Source of the DNA: Microcoleus sp. bin38.metabat.b11b12b14.051
GTDB lineage: Bacteria > Cyanobacteriota > Cyanobacteriia > Cyanobacteriales > Microcoleaceae
DNA length: 64,000 nucleotides
Direction: 5' to 3'
Assembly (NCBI RefSeq): GCF_013299165.1
Contig: NZ_JAAFKD010000017.1
Coordinates: forward strand, 86,487-150,486
Below are positions 52,869 through 61,554 of this stretch, in pieces. The notes below the pieces were generated by a model that did not search any database, had not been told where the DNA came from, and was given only the letters and a program-made list of their open reading frames with translations. The translations under genes were made by a program, and so were the position numbers. Numbering within the stretch: the stretch's first letter is position 1; each line of letters starts with the position of its first letter.

Positions 52869-54065
52869 ATGAAAATCACGTTTGTTCTTCCTACTCTGTG
52901 TCTGACTGGTGGAATCCGAGTAATATCTATCTTTGCGGAACGTTTGAGAAAGCTAGGACACGAAGTGTTCGTGATCTCCGTACCTCACCCGCAACCGAGT
53001 CTGCGCCAGCAAGTCAAGTCACTGTTGCGGGGACGAGGTTGGATTGGTACACCTGAAAACGAACCTTCATTTTTCGACAAATTAGATGTCAAACAAAAAA
53101 TTACCGATCGCTACCGTCCGGTAGAGGACAAAGACGTGCCTGACGCTGACGTAGTAGTTGCAACCTGGTGGGAAACCGCCGAGTGGGTAGCAAAACTCTC
53201 CCCCAGCAAAGGAGCAAAAGCTTATTTTCTCCAGCACCACGAAGTTTTCGACTATTTACCTCAAGGTAGAGTGGAAGCCACCTGGATGCTGCCAATGCAC
53301 AAAATTACTATCTCTCATTGGTTGGTGAATCTGGCTCGGACGAAATACGGCGATCGCCAAGTTTCCTTAGCTCCTCCTAGTGTGGACACCAAGCAATTTT
53401 ATGCCTGTCCTCGCCACAAACAATCGGTTCCGACAATTGGCATGATGTACTCCACAATTTACTGGAAAGGAACCGACATCGCCCTGAAAGCTTTTTCCCT
53501 AGCTGCTAAAAAGATTCCCAACCTGCGCCTGGTGGCCTTCGGTGTAGATGCCCCATCCCCGGAATTGCCCCTGCCAGCCAATGCCGAGTATATAATTCAA
53601 CCAGACCAAGACAAAATCAAAGACTATTACAGCAAGTGCGATGCGTGGCTGCTGGCGAGCCGCTCTGAAGGCTTCGGATTGCCGATTATTGAAGCGATGG
53701 CGTGCCGGACTCCGGTCATCAGTACCCCAGCAGGCGCTGCTCCTGAAATTTTGAGCGGCGGTAGCGGCATACTCGTAAGACCCGAAGATCCTGAAGAAAT
53801 AGCAAAAGCCATAGAGTATATCTATCAGTTGCCGGATGCCGAGTGGCAAGCCCTGTCGGAAGCAGCCTATGCCAAGGTAGTCAATTACAGTTGGGAAGAT
53901 GCCACTGCTCATTTTGAAGCGGCATTGAAAGTTGCTGTAGACAAATCTCAACAGCGGGACGTTAAAATAATTTCCTCTTCTCCCTACTACGTAAAGGAAG
54001 AACCCGTGAACCCAGAACCACAAGAATTACCAGCGACCAACAAAAAAATCGAGGTTTCATGCTAG
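52869..54065 (+). CDS. GT4-family glycosyltransferase (exopolysaccharide)
   Basis: The 398-residue protein begins MKITFVLPTLCLTGGIRVIS and has FLQHHEVFDYLPQGRVEATW in the acceptor half, and SRSEGFGLPIIEAMACRTPV then STPAGAAPEILSGGSGILV in the donor half, the GT4 nucleotide-sugar motif. It is clearly paralogous along its length with the enzyme at 54511 (shared WWETAEWVAKLSPSKGAK-type segment). The C-terminal 40 residues are a charged extension absent from the paralogue. First recognisable gene of the plus-strand polysaccharide cluster. Donor and acceptor unknown. Confidence 0.9.
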   Translation: MKITFVLPTLCLTGGIRVISIFAERLRKLGHEVFVISVPHPQPSLRQQVKSLLRGRGWIGTPENEPSFFDKLDVKQKITDRYRPVEDKDVPDADVVVATWWETAEWVAKLSPSKGAKAYFLQHHEVFDYLPQGRVEATWMLPMHKITISHWLVNLARTKYGDRQVSLAPPSVDTKQFYACPRHKQSVPTIGMMYSTIYWKGTDIALKAFSLAAKKIPNLRLVAFGVDAPSPELPLPANAEYIIQPDQDKIKDYYSKCDAWLLASRSEGFGLPIIEAMACRTPVISTPAGAAPEILSGGSGILVRPEDPEEIAKAIEYIYQLPDAEWQALSEAAYAKVVNYSWEDATAHFEAALKVAVDKSQQRDVKIISSSPYYVKEEPVNPEPQELPATNKKIEVSC

Positions 54066-54510
54066 CTGCTGGGATTTGAACTCCTGGGCGACGCGCTCTT
54101 GAGGCGCGATTCTCAGGAGCAATTCCCTATAGTTTGGCGGGGTGCTTCTGCCAAAACCCAAATTGCCCGCGTCCTGTTTTCTACCAAACAGTTTAGATAG
54201 GAATTCTGGGTGCATCGATCGGCAAATAGCAGTAGTTTCAAGTTATAACAGTCGGGCCAAACCTCAATCGGTGTGCCACAGAGGTTTTAATGCTGGCGCC
54301 GTTATGGGTTAGACTTGTCTAGTCCTCAAACATCTCCCGATTTGTAGTGGAGACGAGTTCGCAACCACAACCTCAAGTCGGCTCGACTATCACATGACGA
54401 TGCCTCCGGCATTCGCCCGCAAAGAGCACAATACTCAAAAATAGACTCATAGCGCAGTGCGAAGTCTGAGGGAGATATTTGATCTACCAGCGTGTATCTT
54501 CCATATCTAT
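54066..54510. other. 445-bp gap between the two paralogous glycosyltransferases
   Basis: No gene seen. GCGACGCGCTCTTGAGGCGCG near 54089-54109 could form a small hairpin. The gap is large for a single operon, so a second promoter before 54511 is likely. Confidence 0.45.
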
Positions 54511-55635
54511 ATGAAAATTACTTTTGTCTTGCCTTCCCTGGGTCGGTCCGGCGGCATGAGGGTGTTATCTAAGTACACAGAACTTCTTCAAAAGCGAGGA
54601 CACAAAATAGTCATAGTCTCTACACCACAGAAACAACCGACTTCGATCCAACAATTGCGATCGCTGATCAAAGGTAAGGGCTGGCTGCCGCCTCTGCCGA
54701 AAGAAGAGTCTCACTTTGACAATATGGATGTCGAATGTCACGTGCTCGAAACCCACCGTCAAATTACCAACCGTGACGTACCGGATGCCGATATTATTAT
54801 GGCTACTTGGTGGGAAACGGCTGAGTGGGTGGCCGCACTCTCCCCGAGCAAAGGAGCGAAAGTATATTTTATCCAACACTACGAGGCTTTTGACTACCTA
54901 CCTCAAGGTCGAGTAGAGGCAACTTGGCGCCTGCCGATGCACAAAATCGTTGTGGCTAAGTGGCTAGCAGACATAGCTCGGGAAAAATACAACGATTTGT
55001 GCATATCTGTCGTCCCTCCCACCGTGGACACCAAAAAGTTTTACGATGTCCAGTCCCAAGCCCAGCAGCCACGAGGCAAGCAGTCAGTTCCCACAGTCGG
55101 GATGTACTATACTACAACTCCTTGGAAAGGCTGCAAGATGGCGATCGAGGCTTTCTCTCTAGCTGCTAAAAAAATTCCCAACCTCCGTTTAGTTGCCTTT
55201 GGTTCGGGGGACACTCCTCCTCCCGATTTGCTGCTCCCCCCGGGTACTGAGTATAATATATCACCAACTCAAGAGGAACTGACCAAATTTTACAGTAAAT
55301 GCGATGCTTGGCTGTTTTCCAGCATCTCCGAAGGCTTCGGCTTGCCAATTATCGAAGCAATGGCTTGCGGCACTCCAGTCATCGGCACGACGGCTGGTGC
55401 GGCTCCAGAACTGCTGGCTGGCGGGGGTGGAATCCTGGTCAATATCAAAGACTCAGAGGCTATGGCAAAAGCGATCGAGCAGATTAGTCAGTTGTCTGAT
55501 GCCGAATGGCAGATCATGTCTGAGAATGCTTTAAATACGGTAAAAAATTATACATGGGAGGATTCAACGGCTCTCTTCGAGGCCGCGCTGTACGCGGCAC
55601 TGGAACGTCAGGCACAATTAACTGACAAGGCGTAA
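54511..55635 (+). CDS. GT4-family glycosyltransferase (exopolysaccharide), paralogue of 52869
   Basis: The 374-residue protein begins MKITFVLPSLGRSGGMRVLS, with FIQHYEAFDYLPQGRVEATW and SISEGFGLPIIEAMACGTPV at the positions seen in its paralogue. ATG 54511 is chosen because the extra 18 residues from an earlier in-frame GTG at 54457 do not match the paralogue, which starts at the same MKITFVLP. The two genes probably came from a tandem duplication followed by divergence and may add different sugars to one repeat unit. Confidence 0.9.
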   Translation: MKITFVLPSLGRSGGMRVLSKYTELLQKRGHKIVIVSTPQKQPTSIQQLRSLIKGKGWLPPLPKEESHFDNMDVECHVLETHRQITNRDVPDADIIMATWWETAEWVAALSPSKGAKVYFIQHYEAFDYLPQGRVEATWRLPMHKIVVAKWLADIAREKYNDLCISVVPPTVDTKKFYDVQSQAQQPRGKQSVPTVGMYYTTTPWKGCKMAIEAFSLAAKKIPNLRLVAFGSGDTPPPDLLLPPGTEYNISPTQEELTKFYSKCDAWLFSSISEGFGLPIIEAMACGTPVIGTTAGAAPELLAGGGGILVNIKDSEAMAKAIEQISQLSDAEWQIMSENALNTVKNYTWEDSTALFEAALYAALERQAQLTDKA

Positions 55636-55738
55636 AATTGAGGTTGGTTTAAAAGATCGGGGGAAGAGGCGATCGTTGCGATAATCTTTATCCGGCAAAT
55701 TGAGTTGTCAGGCTACAATTTTACTGCCCAAATAACCT

Positions 55739-57112
55739 ATGCAAGCATTAATCCCAATTGTGATGTTCGGCTGGATTCCGATCGTTTTTTACCTGTTTGT
55801 GAGGTATCCGACTCAGCGGGCGGTAATTATAAGTTTTGTGGTAGCGTGGCTATTTTTGCCACAAGCTTCTTATCCGATCCCCCTGTTGCCACCCTACACC
55901 AAAATATCGGCATCTTGCTACGCAATTTTGCTGGCGACCATTGTCTACGATACTGAACGGATCACCACTTTTAAACCAGGTTGGCTGGACGTGCCAGTGC
56001 TAATTTGCTGTTTTTCTCCAATTATTTCACAAGTTACTAATGGTGGCAGCCCGATTTCTCCGACTTTCAACCAAATAATTACTTGGGGTATGCCTTATTT
56101 TTTAGGACGGCTGTATCTCGGTAGTTTAGACGGATTGCGACAATTGGCGATCGGAATTTTTGCAGGTGGGTTGGCCTACATTCCTTTTACCTTAATAGAA
56201 GGGGTTAAGGGGCCTATTCTGCACCAAATGATTTACGGCGTCAACGCCTTTGAGGACTGGGGTCAAGCAAGGCGCATGGGGGGGTGGAGACCGGTAGTAT
56301 TTATGCAGCACGGTTTGATGGTGGGCGTGTGGATGATGACAGCAGCCTTAATCGGAGTTTGGCTGTGGCAAACTGGGACGCTCAAAAAGTTTCAGGGCCG
56401 CAACATCAAAACTCTAGCAATTGTATTAACAGTAGCTTTTTTCCTCTGCCGTTCTACAGGCGCCTATACTTTATTTGCAATCGCGTTGCTCATATTATTT
56501 TGTGCCAAGTGGTTTCGCACTTCTTTGCCACTACTATTCGTGATTGGATATATAGCGTTTTATCTGTACGTAGCTGCATCGGGTCAATTTTCCAGCCAAG
56601 ACGTGATGAGTGTAATCAATCCCATATTTGGTGAAGAACGATCCGCCTCTCTGAAGTTTAGATTTGACATGGAAGAGATATTGGGGGAAAAAGCGCGACA
56701 AAGATTTCTGTTTGGCTGGGGGGATTCTGGGGGAAACCGCGTGTACAACCAGTACGGTAAAGATATCTCCGTCACCGACAGCTTGTGGATTATTGCATTT
56801 GGTACCTACGGTGCAGTCGGTTTAGTTAGTTTATTTTCTTCCTTGCTACTTCCTGTTGTGGTCTTTTGCGTCAAGTATCCGGCCCGAACCTGGTCTAATC
56901 CGAAAGTAGCGCCCGCCGCGGCCTTGGGAGTAGCCTTAACTATGTACGTGTTTGACTGTGTTTTGAACGCTATGACTAATCCGATTTTTGCAGTCATTGC
57001 TGGAGGAATATCCGGTTTGGTGTTAAAAGCCCCAGAAAGTCTTAAGGCTAAGAAAACCAAAATTAGTTCGCAGCCAAAAAGACAGTTGCTGGTTCAACAA
57101 AAATCAGGATGA
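55739..57112 (+). CDS. O-antigen ligase/polymerase-like membrane protein (Wzy/WaaL type)
   Basis: The 457-residue protein has about ten to twelve membrane helices with a larger loop (about 285-345, RSASLKFRFDMEEILGEKAR, FGWGDSGGNRVYNQYG) before the last helices, the layout of Wzy polymerases and WaaL ligases, which lack strong sequence motifs. It would polymerise or ligate polysaccharide repeat units at the periplasmic face. Its basic tail (KAKKTKISSQPKRQ) is cytoplasmic. Position between GT4 genes and a GT26 gene supports an exopolysaccharide role. Starts with ATG 55739, 103 bp after the GT4 gene. Confidence 0.82.
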   Translation: MQALIPIVMFGWIPIVFYLFVRYPTQRAVIISFVVAWLFLPQASYPIPLLPPYTKISASCYAILLATIVYDTERITTFKPGWLDVPVLICCFSPIISQVTNGGSPISPTFNQIITWGMPYFLGRLYLGSLDGLRQLAIGIFAGGLAYIPFTLIEGVKGPILHQMIYGVNAFEDWGQARRMGGWRPVVFMQHGLMVGVWMMTAALIGVWLWQTGTLKKFQGRNIKTLAIVLTVAFFLCRSTGAYTLFAIALLILFCAKWFRTSLPLLFVIGYIAFYLYVAASGQFSSQDVMSVINPIFGEERSASLKFRFDMEEILGEKARQRFLFGWGDSGGNRVYNQYGKDISVTDSLWIIAFGTYGAVGLVSLFSSLLLPVVVFCVKYPARTWSNPKVAPAAALGVALTMYVFDCVLNAMTNPIFAVIAGGISGLVLKAPESLKAKKTKISSQPKRQLLVQQKSG

Positions 57113-57330
57113 TTTTCACTCCTCGCGATCTACCCCGGCGCTCAAAGCTTGAAAATATCTGGGATTCACTGGATACAAAAACTCAAAAATATATGATTTT
57201 GGCATCAAATCAAGCTCGTGATTTTTTCTATCTTTCTCAGTGTCCCAAAAATATAGAATTGTTCTCAAGTATTGATAGCAAGCAAATTTTTGGTTTATTT
57301 GCTCAAATATTGTCACTTGTAGATTTGTGA
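57109..57330 (+). CDS. Possible small protein overlapping the ligase stop
   Basis: A 73-codon frame whose ATG overlaps the stop of the preceding gene by 4 bp (ATGA), as in translational coupling. The product (IFTPRDLPRRSKLENIWDSL.., Phe-rich second half) has no recognised domain. The overlap is the only support and can occur by chance. Confidence 0.3.
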   Translation: MIFTPRDLPRRSKLENIWDSLDTKTQKYMILASNQARDFFYLSQCPKNIELFSSIDSKQIFGLFAQILSLVDL

Positions 57331-57708
57331 TATTTTGGAGCTTTATGCAAGGGATGGTTGATGGCTCGCCAGCCTAGAAAGAATGTTGCAAGAATCGTAA
57401 AAATCGGTAGGAGTTAGTGTCAAAAATTATTTTTCTGACGTTTATTTACAATTTAAGTATTAGCAAGGAATTATATTTAATATAGAATGTATGAAAGTTT
57501 AAATATCAATTTATTTGCCAGACTTTTGGCTGAGAGTAGATGATGCTTTACACAATCTTTAAAATTCCTTGGTGGACAGTTAGCTTGCACGGGGATATAC
57601 TTAAGAAAGTATATTCACCTGCCCGCACAATTAACGAAAAACACGAGGCGGTAAAGTAGGTGACAGTTTGAGTTGTAGTCTAAGATTAAAACTGGAAGGT
57701 AACAAGCA
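57331..57708. other. 378-bp AT-rich gap upstream of the GT26 gene
   Basis: No gene seen. It probably contains the promoter of the GT26 gene; AAGG at 57692-57695 is a likely ribosome-binding site for ATG 57709. Confidence 0.5.
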
Positions 57709-58503
57709 ATGAATACAGTTAATTTATTGAATGTATCTATAGATAACTTGTCAATAACAGAGTTGTTTGAAAAACTAGACTCTGAAGGCGGTGTTGTATT
57801 TACGCCCAATGTAGACCACTTAATTAAGTTGCAGTATGACCGCGACTTTTATGAAGCTTACAATACATCTAGTTATCGAGTCTGCGACAGTCAAATATTG
57901 ATGTATGCCTCTAAATTTTTGGGTACTCCTCTGAAGGAAAAAATTTCTGGTTCAGACTTGTTTCCGGCATTTTATGTGTATCACAAAGATAATGAGAACA
58001 TAAAAATATTTTTGCTAGGAGCAGCGGAGGGTATTGCCAAGAAAGCCCAGGAAAAAATCAACCAAAAAATTGGTAGAGAAATAGTGGTTGAAGCACTTTC
58101 TCCTTCTTTTGGATTTGAGAAAAATGAGGAAGAGTGTGAGGCAATAATCGACGCGATAAATAAATCGGGAGCTACAGTTCTGGCCATTGGAGTGGGAGCG
58201 CCCAAGCAAGAGAAGTGGCTGGTTAAATATAGGAGCAAATTCACACACGTCAAAGTTTTCTTAGCAGTAGGCGCAACCATTGATTTTGAAGCTGGTTGCA
58301 AAGCAAGATCTCCTAAATGGATGAGTGAAGTTGGCATAGAATGGGTGTACCGGCTGTTAAGCGAACCGAGAAGGTTGTGGAGAAGATATTTGATAGAGGG
58401 TTTGCCGTTTTTTCGATTAATCTTAGAACAAAAATTAGGGTTTTATAAAATGCCCTTCGTGGACAGCAAAAGCACGAGCCTAGAGTGGGAAGGCGGTTCC
58501 TAA
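57709..58503 (+). CDS. GT26 WecG/TagA/CpsF-family glycosyltransferase
   Basis: The 264-residue protein has the family features: VFTPNVDHLIKLQYDRDFYE near the N-terminus with the catalytic Asp-containing segment, CDSQILMYASKFLGTPLKEK with ISGSDLFP, FLLGAAEGIAKKAQ and IGVGAPKQEKWL, and a C-terminal GIEWVYRLLSEPRRLWRRYL membrane-association segment. WecG and TagA transfer ManNAcA or ManNAc to undecaprenyl-linked GlcNAc. The UDP-ManNAc maker WecB is encoded at 10369 in the same window, consistent with a ManNAc-containing polysaccharide, which is inference. Confidence 0.92.
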   Translation: MNTVNLLNVSIDNLSITELFEKLDSEGGVVFTPNVDHLIKLQYDRDFYEAYNTSSYRVCDSQILMYASKFLGTPLKEKISGSDLFPAFYVYHKDNENIKIFLLGAAEGIAKKAQEKINQKIGREIVVEALSPSFGFEKNEEECEAIIDAINKSGATVLAIGVGAPKQEKWLVKYRSKFTHVKVFLAVGATIDFEAGCKARSPKWMSEVGIEWVYRLLSEPRRLWRRYLIEGLPFFRLILEQKLGFYKMPFVDSKSTSLEWEGGS

Positions 58504-58796
58504 ACACTGGAGCGACACATCATACCATTTTCGATTTGCTATTTGAGATTTTGGATGAGGAATGATGTGGTTGAGATGAGTTAGGAGTTGACAAGCGAGT
58601 TGCATTTTTTTAACTGGTATCAATAACGTCAATGAAGCTGAGTATGAGTTCTGGCGTTTGATTTCAGTGTCAGACGGATGCAAGCTGCGGATAGCCCGAT
58701 CGCACTTTTCCCCCAAAATATTCATTCTTGCTTTCAATTCCCGCTAAAATTGGAATGGAATATTTTTTGGCAAATCCCTAACTAGGGATTTAAATC
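58504..58796. other. 293-bp gap with no gene seen
   Basis: Only short shadow frames occur. The region upstream of ATG 58797 is AT-rich with ATTTTTTGGCAAAT, a plausible promoter area for the DUF4079 gene. Confidence 0.4.
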
Positions 58797-59240
58797 ATGA
58801 ATTTGCCTTCTTTCTTGTGGTTGTGGAAAATAGCGGCTTGGTCAATGGGTGTTTCCCTGCTAGCTTACGTGTTGCTGGCCGTTACTGGAACGTGGATGTT
58901 TGCCGCCCGCAGTACCAAACAGCAGCGCCCAAAATGGCTGCGTCCCTTTCATTTGGGGACTGGCGCGGGGATGGCGACTTTGGTAATTTTGCTGTTAGGA
59001 ATTGGCGTAGTCGGTACGCTGGGAGAATACGGGAATTTGGGTCACTCAGCTCATTTACCTGCGGGGTTAGCTGTTGTGGCGCTGGTGTTGGTTTCTGTGG
59101 GTAGCGGGCTGCAAATTGGCCCGAAACATCCTTGGGCGCGTCCGGTACACATTGGGACTAATTTGGCTTTGTGTGGGGGATTTGTCGTTGTGTTACTTAC
59201 GGGATGGACGATTGTACAAAAGTATTTACCGAAAGTTTAA
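58797..59240 (+). CDS. DUF4079-family membrane protein
   Basis: The 147-residue protein has four membrane helices (about 8-35, 52-75, 83-105 and 120-142) and conserved histidines in RPFHLGTGAGM, GHSAHLPAG and RPVHIGTNLALC, as in DUF4079, a cyanobacterial family distantly like cytochrome b561-type four-helix proteins. The paired histidines could bind haem, which is inference. No function is established. The gene is single, with a repeat cluster after it. Confidence 0.75.
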   Translation: MNLPSFLWLWKIAAWSMGVSLLAYVLLAVTGTWMFAARSTKQQRPKWLRPFHLGTGAGMATLVILLLGIGVVGTLGEYGNLGHSAHLPAGLAVVALVLVSVGSGLQIGPKHPWARPVHIGTNLALCGGFVVVLLTGWTIVQKYLPKV

Positions 59241-59241
59241 C

Positions 59242-59412
59242 GTTTGTTTGTGATGAGGATTTCAGTCCTTCGATCAAAGATGCGGACTGAAGTCCTCACT
59301 ACGAACCCGATCAAAGATGCGGACTGAAGTCCTCACTACGAACCTGTTTGTTTGCGGTGAGGATTTCAGTCCTCTGGGAAAAGATGCGGACTGAAGTCCT
59401 CACTACGAGCCT
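59242..59412. repeat. GGATTTCAGTCC/GGACTGAAGTCC hairpin cluster overlapping a gene end
   Basis: Two full hairpin units plus an extra right arm of the GTAGTGAGGACTTTAGTCC family, in variant form (TGAGGATTTCAGTCC). The last right arm, CACTACGAGCC, overlaps the 3' end of the alpha/beta hydrolase gene on the minus strand and supplies its last two codons and TAG stop (59405-59403). Confidence 0.9.
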
Positions 59413-60302
59413 GCTACTTTAGCTATGAAATCTAAGATATGTTGAGCGGTAATCTGCGGTTTTTCTAAGTGGGGAACGTGTCCGCAATCGGGTATCCAAA
59501 TTAGTTGGGAATTTGCGATCGCACTTTGAAACTTCTGAGAATCCGCTGTGCCCAATATTCTATCTTGTTTTCCCCACAAAATCAAGGTTTGCTGCTGAAT
59601 TTGCGATAGTTTTTCCCCAAAACCGCCGTAGCCGCCACTTTTGGTAAACGCAATTAAAGCTTGATTCCAGTTGGGCATTTCTAAGTGCAAAGCAGCGCAG
59701 GTTTGAGCGTCTACAGAAGCCAAGGTTGCGTCAAAATAAGCATTGACACTAATTTTTTGGCGAATTTTTGGGTTTCGCAAAAATGAAGTTGCCAGATATC
59801 CTAAAGGAGGAATTAAAAATTTTCCTTTATTAGATGTTACCGCAAAACCTGCACTGTCTATTAAGACTAATTTTTTGACCGCTTCGGGATGATTGAGAGT
59901 GAAATCTATTGCTGCTGCACCTCCCATCGACGCGCCCACTAAGATTACAGGCTGCGAAATTAGGGTTTTCCAGAAATAATAGAGGTGAGTGCCAATTGCC
60001 GTCGCGCTCAAGGGCAAACCCGCCACTCTTTCTGTAAAGCCGAAACCCAACAAATCAACCGCCCAAGTCTCATTTTTTTCGGCCAGCAGCGGCAACAGGC
60101 GGCGGTATTCAAATACGGAACTGTCGAATCCGTGAATTAGCAAAATCGGGGTGTTGCCGCTGCCTTGGCGGACGTAGGTTGTGGTAATTGGCTGCTGATT
60201 TAGGGGAGTGGTAATTGCCTCTACTTGAATGCTTTGGGCTAAGGAAATTGAGGTAGATTCTGTGAGTTGTGCGATCGACTTTGGGAGAAAACTTGCTGGC
60301 AT
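59403..60302 (-). CDS. Alpha/beta-fold hydrolase
   Basis: The 299-residue protein has the alpha/beta hydrolase pattern: oxyanion segment ILLIHGFDSSVFEYR, nucleophile elbow GASMGG with S125, acid D247 in LWGKQDRI and H275 in CGHVPHLEKP, completing the triad. It resembles epoxide-hydrolase/haloperoxidase-like hydrolases common in cyanobacteria; the substrate is unknown. No signal peptide. Its stop codon and last codons are provided by an adjacent dispersed repeat, so the C-terminus (VAGS) may have been altered by repeat insertion. Confidence 0.9.
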   Translation of the reverse strand: MPASFLPKSIAQLTESTSISLAQSIQVEAITTPLNQQPITTTYVRQGSGNTPILLIHGFDSSVFEYRRLLPLLAEKNETWAVDLLGFGFTERVAGLPLSATAIGTHLYYFWKTLISQPVILVGASMGGAAAIDFTLNHPEAVKKLVLIDSAGFAVTSNKGKFLIPPLGYLATSFLRNPKIRQKISVNAYFDATLASVDAQTCAALHLEMPNWNQALIAFTKSGGYGGFGEKLSQIQQQTLILWGKQDRILGTADSQKFQSAIANSQLIWIPDCGHVPHLEKPQITAQHILDFIAKVAGS

Positions 60303-60768
60303 TATTCTTGATAAATTGTGAACTCGTAGCGGCGGTGCTCCCGCGATCGCCCTAACATTTAAGTATATATGCTCGATCGCCCTTGTTTGAGGATCGCTGC
60401 TGAGTATCGCTCAGCGCCGGCTAAGGCTGAGTTTGTCAACCAAATGCTAAAATATTTGAGAATTGTTGCCAATAATTCCTTTTTAGTTTACTATGCTTAA
60501 GGGCAGTAAGTCTGGCTTGATCGGGGTTAAAGCACAAATCAGCATCTAGCGTAAGAGAGATTAAAAGTAAGAACCCGCCAAAAACTCGTCTAATGTCTGG
60601 GCCCGGGGAATAGCAGCTTCCGAAATATTCAAGGGGAAAGAGTTCGCTAGAACGGGGAATTTAGCCCTATCTGCGATTGTAGATCGATCGTATTGAGAAT
60701 CTATCTCAAGTCGATCGCACCAGCAAGCCAAACAACTTGTTATTAAAGTCGATCGACTTCCAAAACAG
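60303..60768. promoter_or_regulatory. 466-bp upstream region of the feo operon, with a possible Fur-type site
   Basis: No gene seen. TTGAGAATCTATCTCAA (60693-60709) is a 6-5-6 inverted repeat 60 bp before the first feoA start, in a position suited to an iron-responsive (Fur) operator; it resembles Fur boxes only loosely. A minus-strand frame at 60561-60797 includes an acceptable peptide-like end but has no recognisable domain. Confidence 0.45.
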
Positions 60769-61128
60769 ATGAACCAACAATACAGCCAACAGAACAAAGA
60801 GTCAAACCCTGCACAGTTCGGGGGTTTTTCCTTTTATAGCGAGACACCAGAAGTCTCGGAAACCGCAAACAATAACACAGAAGCTCAACCAGACTCAGCT
60901 CAGAGTAAATCGTTCCCGCTAGCAATGGCAAGCATCGGCGAGAAACTGCGGATAGTCAAACTCAAGGGTTCAGAAGGTACTGTGCGCCGCCTCATCGGTA
61001 TGGGATTTGTCTCCGGCATCGAAGTTCAAATCATCAGCAATTCTGGTGGTTCGGTGATTGTGGCAATGGGCGACAATCGCATCGGTTTGGGGGCGGGTAT
61101 GGCACAGAAAATTATGTGTACGAATTAA
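60769..61128 (+). CDS. feoA: FeoA-domain protein with N-terminal extension
   Basis: The 119-residue protein has a polar, Gln/Asn/Ser-rich extension (residues 1-50) and a FeoA SH3-like domain (about 52-117: LRIVKLKGSEGTVRRLIGMG, VSGIEVQIISNSGG, GAGMAQKIM). FeoA is a small cytoplasmic partner of the FeoB ferrous iron channel. The extension is unusual; the second feoA at 61312 lacks it. It is the first gene of the feoA-feoA-feoB run, but a small repeat element separates it from the next gene. Confidence 0.88.
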   Translation: MNQQYSQQNKESNPAQFGGFSFYSETPEVSETANNNTEAQPDSAQSKSFPLAMASIGEKLRIVKLKGSEGTVRRLIGMGFVSGIEVQIISNSGGSVIVAMGDNRIGLGAGMAQKIMCTN

Positions 61129-61148
61129 GGGAATTGCCATAAATCTAC

Positions 61149-61257
61149 AGCAATCTTATTTCATTTGTGAACAAGATTTTTTTTGTTAACCGCAGAGGGC
61201 GCAGAGAACACAGAGGAAGAGAAAAGAGAGATGTTCACAAATGCTGAGAGGGTTGCT
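61149..61257. mobile_element. Candidate 109-bp inverted-repeat element between the feoA genes
   Basis: CATTTGTGAACA (61162-61173) and TGTTCACAAATG (61232-61243) pair perfectly, and the outer AGCAATCTTATTT / AGCAACCCTCTCAG ends extend the inverted repeat to about 25 bp imperfectly. The interior contains the ACCGCAGAGGGCGCAGAGAA dispersed repeat, as in the 46098 element. No coding capacity. Confidence 0.7.
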
Positions 61258-61311
61258 AAATTCAAGACTTTGATTAAATTTGTACAAATTTAAACTGAAT
61301 CAAAAAAATCA

Positions 61312-61554
61312 ATGAACGAGAAGAAACAACTGGGTGATTTAGCTGTTGGCAGCACCGGGAAAGTGGTTGGCTATGAGAAAACAGCCCGCGGTTACAAAGG
61401 TAAATTGTTAGCAATGGGATTGACGCCGGGAACTGAATTTACTGTCACTCGCCACGCACCTCTAGGAGATCCCGTAGAGATCCTAGTGCGGGGCTTCAAG
61501 CTCAGTTTACGCAAAGATGAAGCAAAAACTCTATTTGTAGAAGAAGTGAAATAA
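61312..61554 (+). CDS. feoA: FeoA protein
   Basis: The 80-residue protein is a single FeoA SH3-like domain (LGDLAVGSTGKVVGYEKTAR, GYKGKLLAMGLTPGTEFTVT, VRGFKLSLRKDEA). Its stop TAA shares one base with the feoB ATG (TAATG), so the two are translationally coupled. It is probably the main FeoB partner, with the longer FeoA upstream in a regulatory or accessory role, which is inference. Confidence 0.92.
   Translation: MNEKKQLGDLAVGSTGKVVGYEKTARGYKGKLLAMGLTPGTEFTVTRHAPLGDPVEILVRGFKLSLRKDEAKTLFVEEVK

Noticed and set aside
60561-60797. Minus-strand frame of 78 codons upstream of feoA
   Set aside because: It has a Cys/Trp-rich beginning overlapping the feoA start and no domain. A remnant gene end is possible but not supportable.
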